Shown: in pieces, positions 35,201-43,744 of the stretch
Numbering within the stretch: position 1 is the first letter of the stretch
Layout of the letters: every line of letters begins with the position of its first letter
Source of the DNA: Loktanella sp. M215
GTDB lineage: Bacteria; Pseudomonadota; Alphaproteobacteria; Rhodobacterales; Rhodobacteraceae
Reading direction: 5' to 3'
Length of the DNA: 64,000 nt
Assembly: GCF_021735925.1 (NCBI RefSeq)
Contig: NZ_WMEA01000001.1
Span: forward strand, 2,882,001-2,946,000
Position numbers and translations under genes: made by a program
Notes under the pieces: model-generated
What the model was told of the DNA's origin: nothing
Database searches by the model: none
The model's input: the letters and a program-made list of their open reading frames with translations, nothing else

Positions 35201-36289
35201 TCAGCTCTGTGCGAAATGCTTCGACAGTTTCAGGCCCTGGCCCTGGTAATTCGAGGCGATCCCGGCGCCATAAAGCGCGCGCGGATGCGACGACATCCGC
35301 TCGTAGACCAGCCGCCCGACGATTTGGCCGTGTTCCAGCACGAAGGGGGCTTCGTGGCAGCGCACCTCCAGCACGCCGCGCGACCCGGTGCCGCCCGCGT
35401 CTGCCCAGCCGAAGCCGGGATCGAAGAACCCGGCGTAATGCACCCGAAACTCGCCAACCATGGCCAGATAGGGCGCCATCTCGGCGGCCTGCAGGGGCGG
35501 GATGACGATCGCCTCGCGGCTAACGAGGATATAGAAGGCCCCGGGATCGAGGATGATCCAGCCGGTGTCCGTGTGGACCTCTTCCCAATAATCCGACGGG
35601 GTGTAATGCCCCAGTTTCGCCAGATCGACGACGCCGGTATGAGGCTTAGCGCGGTAGCCGATCAGCGTGCCGGTGGCGGGGCGCAGATCGACCGAAAATC
35701 CAAGGCCGTCCGAGATCACCGGATCCGTGTTCACGATGGGCGTCTGACGGTGCAGATCCAGCAATTCGGCATCCGACATCAGCGTCTGGCCCTGACGAAA
35801 GATGATCTGGTTCAGCATCTGGCCCGGCTCTGCGACGACGGAAAAACTGCGTGGGCAGATTTCGACATAAAGCGGCCCGGTATAGCCTGCGGGCACGCGA
35901 TCGAAGGCCGTGCCGCGGTCGGTGATGATGCGCGTCAGCAGATCGAGGCGCCCGATCGACGATTTGGCACTGGCGGCGGCCGTCATCCCCGGCGGCAGAG
36001 ACAACGCCTCGCGCAGGGGCACGACATAGACACAGCCTTTTTCCAGCACGGCGCCGCCGGTCAGGGGGACGGCGTGCATGGTGAAATCGGCCAACCGTTC
36101 GGTCACGGTGCGCGCGGCGCCGGTCAGGAAGGACGCCCGCACCCGGTAGGCCACATCGCCCAAGCGCAGGTCGAGCGATGCCGGCTGGATCTGTCCCTCC
36201 GCAATCGGATGGCTGGCAGTGATCGCGCCGGAGGCGATCAGCTGCGCGATCTGATGATCGGCCAGCACGCCGGATGCAAATTCTGTCAT
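35201..36289 (-). CDS. dcd: dCTP deaminase, double-length form
   Basis: A 362-residue enzyme of the Dcd/dUTPase superfamily, about twice the E. coli Dcd length. It appears to be a tandem of two related domains: the first has SLDLRLGDVAYRV, ASAKSSIGRLDLL and FRQGQTLM; the second has AGFFDPGFGWADAGGTGSRG and VLEVRCHEAPFVLEHGQIVG. The catalytic Arg/Ser region (AKSSIGR) is in the N-terminal half. Deamination of dCTP to dUTP supplies dTMP synthesis. The ATG at 36289 (MTEFASGVL) is preferred over one 27 bases upstream. It stands beyond a tRNA gene and terminator on the same strand. Confidence 0.88.
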   Translation of the reverse strand: MTEFASGVLADHQIAQLIASGAITASHPIAEGQIQPASLDLRLGDVAYRVRASFLTGAARTVTERLADFTMHAVPLTGGAVLEKGCVYVVPLREALSLPPGMTAAASAKSSIGRLDLLTRIITDRGTAFDRVPAGYTGPLYVEICPRSFSVVAEPGQMLNQIIFRQGQTLMSDAELLDLHRQTPIVNTDPVISDGLGFSVDLRPATGTLIGYRAKPHTGVVDLAKLGHYTPSDYWEEVHTDTGWIILDPGAFYILVSREAIVIPPLQAAEMAPYLAMVGEFRVHYAGFFDPGFGWADAGGTGSRGVLEVRCHEAPFVLEHGQIVGRLVYERMSSHPRALYGAGIASNYQGQGLKLSKHFAQS

Positions 36290-36314
36290 GCGCCATCCCC
36301 TTGCATCACATAGC

Positions 36315-36344
36315 AAAACGCCCGCGGCGCGAGGCCAGCGGGCG
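36315..36344 (-). terminator. Rho-independent terminator of tRNA-Pro
   Basis: Read on the - strand, CGCCCGC (36344-36338) pairs with GCGGGCG (36325-36319) and is followed by four T (36318-36315). It lies eight bases past the tRNA CCA end and upstream of dcd. Confidence 0.75.
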
Positions 36345-36351
36345 GTTTGTT

Positions 36352-36428
36352 TGGTCGGGCTAGCAGGACTCGAACCTGCGACCTTCCGTCCCCCAGACGG
36401 ACGCGCTACCAGGCTGCGCTATAGCCCG
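36352..36428 (-). tRNA. tRNA-Pro (GGG)
   Basis: A 77-base tRNA on the - strand. The acceptor stem CGGGCTA (36428-36422) pairs with TAGCCCG (36362-36356). The encoded CCA end is present (36354-36352). The T arm contains GGTTCGAGTCC, and the anticodon stem-loop is TCCGT/CTGGGGG/ACGGA, giving anticodon GGG, which reads proline codons CCC and CCU. It lies between merR and dcd, with its own terminator. Confidence 0.95.
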
Positions 36429-36495
36429 ACTGAGGGCTGTTTACCCGATATGGGGCAGAGGGCAAGGCCCGATTTGCGCCCTTGGCCGGGTATTT

Positions 36496-37200
36496 TCAGC
36501 GTCCCGGCATTGCGGCATGAACCCGTTCCAGCCGGACCAGCACGGCGGCCAGCGATGCCGCGCGCGTGACCGAGAGATTGCGGTCCATGCGGGCCAGATC
36601 GGCCAGCACCCGCGACGGCACCGGCGGCCGCGGCGACGGGGCCGGTGGCAGGGCCATCGGTTCGGTCGCACTTGACATCGCCGCAGGCAGATCGTCCCCG
36701 GTATCCGTATCCGTATCCGTATCCGTATCCGTATCCGTATCCGTATCCGTATCAGTGTCGGGTGCGGCGCTTGGCGATTCGTCCGATGTGGTCACGGCCA
36801 GTGACACGACATTGTCGACGCCGTCGAAAGGGGTCAACGGATCGTCAAGCAGCGCCTCGGCTTCGGTCACTTGGGCGGGCGGGGACGGTGTTGCGATCAT
36901 GTCGATCGCATCGACCATTCCGTCATCGTCGGGCTGGCCAAGTGCCATCACGACCTTGATGCCGCGTTCGCGCATCATCTTCTGCGCGCCCTTGATGGTC
37001 ATGCCCTGATCGTGCAGCAGTGCCTTGATCCCGCCCAGCAGCGCCACGTCGTCGGGGCGATAGTAGCGTCGACCACCGGCCCGCTTCACCGGTTTGACCT
37101 GCGTGAACTTGCTTTCCCAAAAGCGCAGCACATGCGCCGGCGTGTCCAGTTGGTCGGCCACTTCAGAGATGGTGCGAAAGGCGTCTGGGGCCTTGGCCAC
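36496..37200 (-). CDS. MerR-family regulator with (Asp-Thr)10 linker
   Basis: A 234-residue transcription factor. The MerR-type winged helix-turn-helix is in the N-terminus ([20 protein letters not shown], then [20 protein letters not shown]). No effector-binding cysteines are seen. A long acidic, disordered middle includes ten Asp-Thr pairs (residues 148-167), encoded by eight GTATCC hexanucleotide repeats, and a C-terminal helix ([15 protein letters not shown]) follows. It is translated 11 bases after ihfA and belongs to the same operon as plsX, fabH and ihfA, a Rhodobacteraceae gene order. Target genes are unknown. The repeat can expand or contract without changing frame. Confidence 0.9.
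   Translation of the reverse strand: MAKAPDAFRTISEVADQLDTPAHVLRFWESKFTQVKPVKRAGGRRYYRPDDVALLGGIKALLHDQGMTIKGAQKMMRERGIKVVMALGQPDDDGMVDAIDMIATPSPPAQVTEAEALLDDPLTPFDGVDNVVSLAVTTSDESPSAAPDTDTDTDTDTDTDTDTDTDTGDDLPAAMSSATEPMALPPAPSPRPPVPSRVLADLARMDRNLSVTRAASLAAVLVRLERVHAAMPGR
36701..36753. repeat. Hexanucleotide tandem repeat inside merR
   Basis: Eight perfect copies of GTATCC (36701-36748) plus five bases of a ninth (GTATC). On the - strand each unit is GGATAC, read as Asp-Thr codons (GAT ACG). A six-base unit keeps the frame, so slipped-strand change would alter only the linker length of the MerR protein. Confidence 0.95.
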
Positions 37201-37211
37201 GCGGGTCTCCC

Positions 37212-37514
37212 TTACGATTTGTTGCCCGCAGCGACCTTGTCCTTCATCAGGTGGCTGGGACGAAAGGTCAGAACCCGCCGCGGGTGGATCGGCACCTCTT
37301 CGCCGGTCTTGGGATTACGTCCCACGCGGGCCGCCTTGTCACGGGTCGAGAAGGTCCCGAAAGAGCTGATCTTGACCTGTTCGCCTTCGACCAGCGCGTC
37401 GGACATATGCTGCAGGACGCTTTCGACCAGCTCGGCACTTTCGTTGCGCGACAGGCCCACCTGCGTATGCACGGCGTCGGACAGATCCATCCGAGTCAGT
37501 GTCTTGTCAGTCAT
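37212..37514 (-). CDS. ihfA: Integration host factor subunit alpha
   Basis: A 100-residue DNA-bending protein of the HU/IHF family. The arm region has [20 protein letters not shown], with the Pro that intercalates DNA, and [36 protein letters not shown] is typical of the alpha subunit. The ATG at 37514 is preceded by a GGGGGA site; the upstream TTG at 37526 is not needed. It is between fabH and merR on the - strand. IHF acts with sigma54 and CtrA regulation and nucleoid structure. Confidence 0.94.
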   Translation of the reverse strand: MTDKTLTRMDLSDAVHTQVGLSRNESAELVESVLQHMSDALVEGEQVKISSFGTFSTRDKAARVGRNPKTGEEVPIHPRRVLTFRPSHLMKDKVAAGNKS

Positions 37515-37604
37515 GTCGTCCCCCAAAGATTTCGTGAACAGTATGTGAGGGGGAAATTGAAAGTCAATAACAGGCAGTTGCGCGGTGTTTATAACGGCGT
37601 GGAA

Positions 37605-38576
37605 TCACCAGCGTAAAACGACTGATCCCCAGGCCAGACCGCCGCCGATCGCCTCGGTCACGACGACGTCGCCGCGCTTGATTTGACCGCGGTCCCGGCC
37701 GACGGACAAGGCCAGCGGAATCGACGCGGCAGAGGTATTGCCGTGATCCTGAACGGTGACGACGACGCGGTCCATGCCGACGCCCAGCTTTTTCGCGGTC
37801 GCCTGAATGATGCGGATATTGGCCTGATGGGGGACGACCCAGTCGACGTCCGGGGCCGCGAGGCCCGCCTTGTCCAGCGCAGCCTCTGCGGTGGCGGCCA
37901 GTTTCTCGACCGCGTGGCGAAAGACTTCCTTGCCTTCCATCCGCAGCTTGCCGGTGTTCTGGGTCGCGACACCGCCGTCGACATAAAGCAGATCGCGGTA
38001 GCGCCCGTCGGAATTCAAGTCCGTCGCGAGGATACCACGGTCGGCAGGCGTGCCATCGCCCTCCTCGGCGCCCAGAATCAGCGCACCGGCACCGTCACCG
38101 AACAGCACGCAGGTGCTGCGGTCGGTCCAGTCCATGATCCGGCTGAAGGTTTCGGCCCCGATCACCAGCACCCGTTTTGCCTGACCCGAGATGATCAGCG
38201 CATTCGCATTGGCCAGCGCATAGACGAATCCCGCGCAGACGGCCTGCACATCGAAGGCAAAACCGGTGGTGTTGCCGATCGCTTCCTGCACCATGGTCGC
38301 GGCAGAGGGAAAGGTCATGTCCGCGGTGGAGGTCGCGAGGATGATCGCGTCGATGTCGGACCCCTGCAAACCGGCGTCGGCCAAGGCAGCCTTGGCCGCA
38401 CGCGACGCCAGATCGGAAGTGGTCTGACCGTCGGCGGCGAAATGACGCCGCTCGATCCCGGACCGGCTCTTGATCCACTCGTCGCTGGTGTCGAGCGATT
38501 CCGCGAACCAGCTGTTCGGCACGATCCGGTCCGGCAGATAATGCCCGACTCCCTCTACCACGGCGCGGCGGGTCAT
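37605..38576 (-). CDS. fabH: 3-oxoacyl-ACP synthase III
   Basis: A 323-residue beta-ketoacyl-ACP synthase III that condenses acetyl-CoA with malonyl-ACP to start fatty acid synthesis. The catalytic triad is visible: Cys in DVQAVCAGFVYALANA (about residue 114), His in WVVPHQANIRIIQA and Asn in DHGNTSAASIPLAL. Length is normal. Its start overlaps the plsX stop (ATGA), and ihfA follows after about 90 bases. Confidence 0.96.
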   Translation of the reverse strand: MTRRAVVEGVGHYLPDRIVPNSWFAESLDTSDEWIKSRSGIERRHFAADGQTTSDLASRAAKAALADAGLQGSDIDAIILATSTADMTFPSAATMVQEAIGNTTGFAFDVQAVCAGFVYALANANALIISGQAKRVLVIGAETFSRIMDWTDRSTCVLFGDGAGALILGAEEGDGTPADRGILATDLNSDGRYRDLLYVDGGVATQNTGKLRMEGKEVFRHAVEKLAATAEAALDKAGLAAPDVDWVVPHQANIRIIQATAKKLGVGMDRVVVTVQDHGNTSAASIPLALSVGRDRGQIKRGDVVVTEAIGGGLAWGSVVLRW

Positions 38577-39664
38577 GCGGACTCTCCCTTGGGGCTGGTG
38601 CCGGTATCGTGGGGCAGGGCGCCCGCCAGCCGGGCGGCCAGCTTTTCCGAGAATCCCTGTTCGGCCAGACGGTAGGCCAGTGAAATCGCCGCCGCGACAC
38701 CGGTGGCATCGGCAGAGCCGTGGCTCTTGATCACGGTCTTGGTCAGGCCGAGGAACACGCCACCGTTGACCCTGCGCGGATCGACGCGCTTTTTCAGCGC
38801 GCGCAGCGCACCGCGGGCGAGCAGTGCGCCCAGCATCGACAGCGGCGTCTTGCGCAGCGAGCTGCGCAGCAGGTCGGAGATCAGGTTGGCGATTCCCTCG
38901 CCGGTCTTCAGCGCGACGTTGCCGGTAAAGCCGTCGGTCACGATGACGTCGCAGACGTCGCCGGGCAGGTTGCCGCCCTCGACAAAGCCCACGTATTCAA
39001 AATCGCCCTTGGTGGCCGCTGTCCCGATCAGTTCGTGCGCGACCTTCAGCTCTGCCCGGCCCTTGTGTTCCTCGGTGCCGACGTTCAGCAACCCGACGCG
39101 CGGGCGTTTCAGATCAAAGGCGTTGCGGGCATAGGACGTGCCCATCAGCGCATAGATCAGCAGATCGTCCTGATCGGCGCGGATGTCGGCGCCCGCGTCC
39201 AGCATGACGTTGAAGCCTTGCGGGTTGCGCGACGGCCAGAGGCAGGCAATGGCGGGGCGGTTCACGCCGTCCACCTTGCGCAGGCGCAGCATCGACATGG
39301 CCATCAACCCGCCGGTGTTGCCGCAACTGACCACGACGCCCGCCTCGCCGTTACGCACGGCCTCGATCGCGGACCACATGGAGGTGGCTTTGCCCTGCCG
39401 CAGCACGAGGCTGGGTTTGTCATGCATGGTGACGACGTCGGTGGCATCGCGCAGCGTCACCTTGCCCGCCAGCCCGTGTTTCGCAAGCAGGGGGGTCAAC
39501 TCGCTCGCGCGGCCATGCAGGATGACCTGCGTGCCGGGTTTCTTCTTCAGAAACAGGGCGAGGCCCGCAACGACAGTTGCAGGCCCGTTATCGCCACCCA
39601 TGGCGTCGATCGACAGAACGCGCGACGTATCTGTCCCGGTCAGGGTCGTCCCCGTCTGGGTCAT
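38573..39664 (-). CDS. plsX: Phosphate acyltransferase PlsX
   Basis: A 363-residue enzyme that converts acyl-ACP to acyl-phosphate, the first step of phosphatidic acid synthesis through PlsY. Signature segments are VLSIDAMGGDNGP (about residues 16-28), VSCGNTGGLMAMSMLRL and VIVTDGFTGNVALKTGEG. The ATG at 39664 is preferred to a GTG six bases upstream because AAAGG lies at a better distance from it. plsX and fabH overlap by four bases, and rpmF is 40 bases upstream. This yceD-rpmF-plsX-fabH order is widespread in bacteria. Confidence 0.95.
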   Translation of the reverse strand: MTQTGTTLTGTDTSRVLSIDAMGGDNGPATVVAGLALFLKKKPGTQVILHGRASELTPLLAKHGLAGKVTLRDATDVVTMHDKPSLVLRQGKATSMWSAIEAVRNGEAGVVVSCGNTGGLMAMSMLRLRKVDGVNRPAIACLWPSRNPQGFNVMLDAGADIRADQDDLLIYALMGTSYARNAFDLKRPRVGLLNVGTEEHKGRAELKVAHELIGTAATKGDFEYVGFVEGGNLPGDVCDVIVTDGFTGNVALKTGEGIANLISDLLRSSLRKTPLSMLGALLARGALRALKKRVDPRRVNGGVFLGLTKTVIKSHGSADATGVAAAISLAYRLAEQGFSEKLAARLAGALPHDTGTSPKGESA

Positions 39665-39704
39665 GGTCACGCCTTTCCGCTGATCAAGATATTAACGCGC
39701 GGCC

Positions 39705-39908
39705 TTACGCTGCGTCTTCGTCCATCTCGATCGCGTCGGCCACGATCACTTCGCGGGTCGCGTAGTGGCCGCAGGACGGGCAGATGTGGTGCGGGCGCTT
39801 CTGCTCGCCGCAGTTGGTGCAGTTGTTGGGGTTTGCTGCCGTCAGCGAATCGTGTGCACGACGCATGTTACGGCGGGATTTGGAGACTTTGTTCTGCTGG
39901 ACGGCCAT
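39705..39908 (-). CDS. rpmF: 50S ribosomal protein L32
   Basis: A 67-residue ribosomal protein. The basic N-terminus [20 protein letters not shown] and two CxxC pairs (CTNC and CPSC) give the zinc-binding type of L32. The acidic tail (EMDEDAA) is usual in Rhodobacteraceae. It is between yceD and plsX on the - strand. Confidence 0.96.
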   Translation of the reverse strand: MAVQQNKVSKSRRNMRRAHDSLTAANPNNCTNCGEQKRPHHICPSCGHYATREVIVADAIEMDEDAA

Positions 39909-40065
39909 GTCGCAACCTATCTGTTAATGATGGGCACGAATGGCCCGTGTTTCATGTTCTCGAAGGGGCACCTATGCCATCACGGCGGCCCTGTCGAGGG
40001 GGTGTTGAAGAGGTCGCGAACATACTGCGAAAGCGTATTTGTGCAACCCTTTTGTAATGCAGGGC

Positions 40066-40629
40066 TCAGGCCTCGTCCGCGTCGTCCTTTGACAGCTTGT
40101 CACGCAGCGCGCCAAGGCCCGCGAACGGCTTTGCGTCGTCGTCGGTCATCGGGGTCACACCTTCGGCGGCGGCCAGCACCTGACCCAGTTCGGCGCCGTC
40201 GGCACGAGGGAACGGCGGCAGGCCAAGGCTCAGCGCCTCGACCATGACGGCGCCCAGATCGAGAGTCTGCGGCAGGGGTTCCACCGCGTCGTCTTCCGGC
40301 ATCTCGGCCTCGGCGCCTTCGGGATAGGTGAAATCGCGGGCGTAGACGCGGCGGATATCCTCGTCCAGCCGCGTGGTGACCGGCGCCAGCGTGGCCACGC
40401 AGGCCTGCACGACCGTCGCGCCCAGCACCCCTGTCAGCTGCCAGTCGCCGCGCCCCTGCGGCGTGATCTCGCCCGCGAAGGTCAGCTTTTTCACACCAAG
40501 GATGTCGAGGTGGGCGGCCACCGCATCACGCTCGGCTTGCGTCGTGGTCAGCGCAAAGGTCGTGGCGTGGCGGTTGGTCAGATCGGCCAGCCGCAGGATC
40601 TTGGTCGGTAAGTCACTATGACCGTTCAT
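40066..40629 (-). CDS. YceD/DUF177 family protein
   Basis: A 187-residue soluble protein of the YceD (DUF177) family, usually encoded next to rpmF and linked to 23S rRNA accumulation. Family parts are LTFAGEITPQGRGDW, VVQACVATLAPVTTRLDEDI (the CxxxLxPv segment) and LDLGAVMVEALSLGLPPFPR near the C-terminus. I chose the ATG at 40629 (MNGHSDLP); another ATG 30 bases upstream at 40659 is possible. It lies 157 bases upstream of rpmF on the same strand and is divergent from bamE. Confidence 0.87.
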   Translation of the reverse strand: MNGHSDLPTKILRLADLTNRHATTFALTTTQAERDAVAAHLDILGVKKLTFAGEITPQGRGDWQLTGVLGATVVQACVATLAPVTTRLDEDIRRVYARDFTYPEGAEAEMPEDDAVEPLPQTLDLGAVMVEALSLGLPPFPRADGAELGQVLAAAEGVTPMTDDDAKPFAGLGALRDKLSKDDADEA

Positions 40630-40739
40630 CGGGCGGTTCCATTCTTGAACAAGGGGCATCGCATGTTGTAGGTGAGTTAAAAGGCGTATCGCGCCAAGGC
40701 AAGGGCCGCGGGTCCGAAGAAGACGGGGAAGAGCGGTCC

Positions 40740-41216
40740 ATGACAGACAGCATCACGAAGGGCCTGCGCAGCCTGATCATGGTGGGCGGGCTGGCCCTGA
40801 CGATGGCCTGCACGCCGATCGTGCGCAACTATGGCTATGTGCCGACCCCGGACGATCTGGCGCAGATCACCGTCGGTCAGGATACCCGCGACAGCGTCAC
40901 GACACTGATCGGCCCGCCGACAACCACGGGCATGCTGGGGACGGACGCCTATTTCTATGTGCAAAGCCGGTTCGAGACGGTCGGCGCGCGTGCGCCGGTC
41001 GAGGTCGACCGTCAGGTGCTGGCCGTCAGCTTTGCCAGCGACGGCACGGTGTCCAACGTCGAACAGTTCGGCCTGCAGGACGGCCGCGTGATCGCCCTGT
41101 CGCGCCGTGTGACCACCGACAACGTGCGCGACAGCACGTTCCTGCGCCAGTTGCTGGGCAGCGTCGGCCGCTTCAACGCCGGCGACTTTTTGGGCGAGAG
41201 CGGCGGCGCGCCGTAA
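40740..41216 (+). CDS. bamE: Outer membrane assembly lipoprotein BamE
   Basis: A 158-residue SmpA/OmlA-family lipoprotein of the BAM complex, which inserts beta-barrel proteins in the outer membrane. The signal peptide (RSLIMVGGLALTMACT) ends at a Cys (about residue 24), though TMAC is a weak lipobox. The domain shows NYGYVPTPDDLAQITVGQDT and SVTTLIGPPTTTG, the typical BamE repeat of a helix followed by the GPP turn. It is divergent from yceD and convergent with msrB. Confidence 0.9.
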   Translation: MTDSITKGLRSLIMVGGLALTMACTPIVRNYGYVPTPDDLAQITVGQDTRDSVTTLIGPPTTTGMLGTDAYFYVQSRFETVGARAPVEVDRQVLAVSFASDGTVSNVEQFGLQDGRVIALSRRVTTDNVRDSTFLRQLLGSVGRFNAGDFLGESGGAP

Positions 41217-41224
41217 GCTAGGGT

Positions 41225-41267
41225 CGGGCGGCGCTCGCCGCCCGCTGTGCTGATCCGGCCGGATCAG
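41225..41267. terminator. Double hairpin between bamE and msrB
   Basis: Two perfect hairpins lie between convergent stops: CGGGCGGC/GCCGCCCG arms (41225-41232 and 41237-41244) and the 18-base palindrome CTGATCCGGCCGGATCAG (41250-41267), which includes the msrB stop codon. Neither has a T run. They may act as a bidirectional terminator. Confidence 0.5.
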
Positions 41268-41659
41268 TCCTCGTCCGGTGCGAACGTCATCGCGACGCCG
41301 TTCATGCAATAGCGCAGGCCCGTGGGCGCCGGACCGTCCGGAAAGACGTGGCCCAGATGCCCGTCGCAGCGCGCGCAATGCACCTCTGTGCGGCGCATGA
41401 ACAGGCTGCGGTCGGTCTGCTCGCCCACGGCATCATCGTCGATGGGGGCATAGAAGGACGGCCAGCCGGTGCCGGATTCGAATTTGGTGTCCTGCGTGAA
41501 CAGCGGGTTGCCGCAGCCCTTGCACAGGAAAGTGCCTGCATCCTTGGGAAAGTCGTCGTGGGTGCCCGCCCGCTCCGTGCTGTGCTTGCGCAGCACCTTG
41601 AAGGCCTCCGGTGACAGTTCTTCTTTCCATTCGGCGTCGGTTTTGTTGACTTTGTCCAT
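41264..41659 (-). CDS. msrB: Peptide-methionine (R)-S-oxide reductase MsrB
   Basis: A 131-residue MsrB that repairs methionine-R-sulfoxide. The zinc-binding CxxC pairs are LCKGCGNPL and HCARCDGHLG, and the catalytic Cys lies in the RYCMNGVAM segment near the C-terminus. GTGWPSFY is also a signature. The ATG at 41659 (MDKVNKTDAEW) matches usual family starts; an in-frame ATG at 41668 adds three residues and is a possible alternative. It stands alone, divergent from olsB and convergent with bamE. Confidence 0.94.
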   Translation of the reverse strand: MDKVNKTDAEWKEELSPEAFKVLRKHSTERAGTHDDFPKDAGTFLCKGCGNPLFTQDTKFESGTGWPSFYAPIDDDAVGEQTDRSLFMRRTEVHCARCDGHLGHVFPDGPAPTGLRYCMNGVAMTFAPDED

Positions 41660-41731
41660 GAGTCTCATCTTTCCTGCAATGTGTTGGTTTACATGTAGGG
41701 CGCGGTTCGCAGCTCGCCAAGTCGGGGTCAG

Positions 41732-42451
41732 ATGACGGCATCATTTCACAAGGGGCGTCTGGGCGTCCGGCTGGCGCAGGATGCCGCGGACTTGGCCGCG
41801 TGTCAGGCCCTGCGGCACGCCTGTTTCTTCGGCAAGCCCGGCGTCGATGCGGATGATTTCGATGCCGTCTGTCAGCACATCATGATCGGAGGAGAGGGCG
41901 GTCTGGTCGGCACCTGCCGGGTTATGGTGTTGCAAGACGGTGCGGCCCTGTCCGCCAGCTATGCCGCGACCGCCTATGACTTGTCACCTCTGGCTGCTTT
42001 TGAACGGCCGGTGATGGAGATCGGGCGCTTTTGCGTGACCCCCACCGCGGGCACGGTGGACGTCCTGCGGCTGGCCTGGGGCGCGCTGACAGGGCTGGTG
42101 GACGCGCACGGGGCCGGGATGCTGATCGGCTGTTCCAGCTTTGCCGGTGCCGATCCGCAGCGCCACGCGCCGGCGCTGGCGCTGCTCGGCGCGCATCATC
42201 AGGGGCCTGATGCGCTGCGACCCTTGCGCCGGGCCGCGCGGACCGTGTCACTGGCCGGTGCCGTGCCGGACCGGCGGGCGGCGCTGGCGGGACTGCCGCA
42301 GCTGTTGCGCAGTTACCTGGGGATGGGCGGCTGGGTCGGCGATCACGCGGTGGTGGATGACGTGATGGATACGGTTCATGTCTTTACAGCCGTCGCCGTC
42401 GATGCGGTGCCGCCGGCCCGGGCGCGGGCCTTGCGCGCGCTGGCGGGCTGA
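41732..42451 (+). CDS. olsB: L-ornithine N-alpha-acyltransferase OlsB
   Basis: A 239-residue acyltransferase of the OlsB family. It transfers a 3-hydroxyacyl chain from ACP to ornithine, the first step in the phosphate-free ornithine lipids of Rhodobacteraceae membranes. Conserved parts are QALRHACFFGKPGVDADDFD (about residues 26-45), CQHIMIGGEGGLVGTCRVM, PVMEIGRFCV and GMLIGCSSFAGADP (the GCxSF motif). OlsA, the second acyltransferase, is not in the window. It is divergent from msrB and followed by a hairpin element. Confidence 0.85.
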   Translation: MTASFHKGRLGVRLAQDAADLAACQALRHACFFGKPGVDADDFDAVCQHIMIGGEGGLVGTCRVMVLQDGAALSASYAATAYDLSPLAAFERPVMEIGRFCVTPTAGTVDVLRLAWGALTGLVDAHGAGMLIGCSSFAGADPQRHAPALALLGAHHQGPDALRPLRRAARTVSLAGAVPDRRAALAGLPQLLRSYLGMGGWVGDHAVVDDVMDTVHVFTAVAVDAVPPARARALRALAG

Positions 42452-42454
42452 TTT

Positions 42455-42506
42455 GCCGTGCGGTGCACGGCAAGCCTCCGGCGGAAGTATTTTCGACCAG
42501 AAGAAG
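42455..42506. repeat. Dispersed 3'-flank hairpin element, copy C
   Basis: It follows olsB. A perfect hairpin GCCGTGC/GCACGGC (42455-42461 and 42465-42471) is followed by CCTCCGGCGGAAGTATTTTC (42475-42494) and GACCAGAAGAAG. The tail closely matches copy A read on its - strand (GAAGTATTTACGACCAGAAG), and its first part matches copy B. Probably a terminator-type element. Confidence 0.7.
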
Positions 42507-42598
42507 GCGACGCGTCGGCGCGCCTGACGTGACGGTGTGTCGCTTGCCCCTGCCACGGGGCGGCCTTAGGTTGCGCGCAACGATCAGGAGGCCTCTGT

Positions 42599-43744
42599 AT
42601 GGCAACGAAATCCCGCAGCATCTTTGAAGAAGTCGGCACGACGGCCAAGCCGTTAGCCAAGCCCGGTGGCATCGACAGCCGCGGGCAGGGCGCGCGGGGC
42701 GCGATCCGGGTCTGGTTGATGGTGCTTTTCGCCTTGCTGGTGGCGATGATCGCCGTGGGCGGGCTGACGCGTCTGACGGATTCGGGGCTGTCGATCACCG
42801 AATGGCGGCCCGTGACCGGCGCGCTGCCGCCGCTGGACGATGCCGCGTGGCAGGCGGAGTTCGCCAAGTATCAGGCGAGCCCCGAGTATCAGTTGCAAAA
42901 TGTCGGCATGGACATGGCGGCGTTTAAGCAGATCTTCTGGTGGGAATGGGGCCACCGGCAGCTGGGCCGCGTGATCGGTCTGGTCTGGGCGCTGGGGTTC
43001 GCGGGCTTTGCCGTGACCCGCAAGATCCCGAAGGGGTGGACCGGGCGGTTGTTCCTTGTGGGCGTGCTGGGCGGCCTTCAGGGCGCGATTGGATGGTGGA
43101 TGGTGTCCTCGGGCCTGAAGGGCGGGATGACGGATGTCGCCTCTTATCGGTTGGCCACGCATCTGGGGCTGGCCTTCATCATCTTTGGCACGATCACGTG
43201 GCATATCTTGAAGATCGGGCGCCGCTCGGCGGATCTGCTGACTGCGCGGCGGGCGGGCGATGCGCGGCTGTGGCAGCTGTCGAACGCGCTGATGGGGCTG
43301 GCCTTCCTGCAGATCGTGCTGGGCGCGCTGGTGGCGGGTATCGACGCCGGGCGCGGTTATCCGGACTGGCCGCTGATGGCGGGCGGCTGGCTGCCCCCCG
43401 ACATGTGGCAGCTGACACCGATCTGGCGGAACCTGTTCGAGAATGACGGCACGGTGCAGTTCATTCACCGGATGAGCGGGTATGTCCTGTTCCTGTTTGG
43501 CCTTTATGTCTGGTGGCGCAGCCGTGGCAGCGCGAACCGGCGGACGCGGGCCGCCTTTGCCATGGTGATGGGGATGCTGGTGGTGCAGCTGGCGCTTGGC
43601 ATCGCAACGGTCATGACCATGGCCATGGCCCATGTCGCCATCGTTCACCAGCTGGGTGCGGTATTGCTCTGGGTGCTGATCCTGCGCGCCCGATTCCTGT
43701 CACGTTATCCCTTCGCCCAATCCGTCAGAGAGGCCCGCCCATGA
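42599..43744 (+). CDS. ctaA: Heme A synthase CtaA
   Basis: A 381-residue membrane protein of the COX15/CtaA family that oxidises heme O to heme A for the aa3 cytochrome oxidase. Eight spans are predicted. Conserved parts are GGLTRLTDSGLSITEWRPVT (about residues 54-73), the His-containing WWEWGHRQLGRVIGL and the VQFIHRMSGYVL segment with its His; the last span has HVAIVHQLGAVLLW. The N-terminal about 35 residues are soluble and basic. The stop overlaps the start of the M32 peptidase gene (ATGA). Confidence 0.95.
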   Translation: MATKSRSIFEEVGTTAKPLAKPGGIDSRGQGARGAIRVWLMVLFALLVAMIAVGGLTRLTDSGLSITEWRPVTGALPPLDDAAWQAEFAKYQASPEYQLQNVGMDMAAFKQIFWWEWGHRQLGRVIGLVWALGFAGFAVTRKIPKGWTGRLFLVGVLGGLQGAIGWWMVSSGLKGGMTDVASYRLATHLGLAFIIFGTITWHILKIGRRSADLLTARRAGDARLWQLSNALMGLAFLQIVLGALVAGIDAGRGYPDWPLMAGGWLPPDMWQLTPIWRNLFENDGTVQFIHRMSGYVLFLFGLYVWWRSRGSANRRTRAAFAMVMGMLVVQLALGIATVMTMAMAHVAIVHQLGAVLLWVLILRARFLSRYPFAQSVREARP

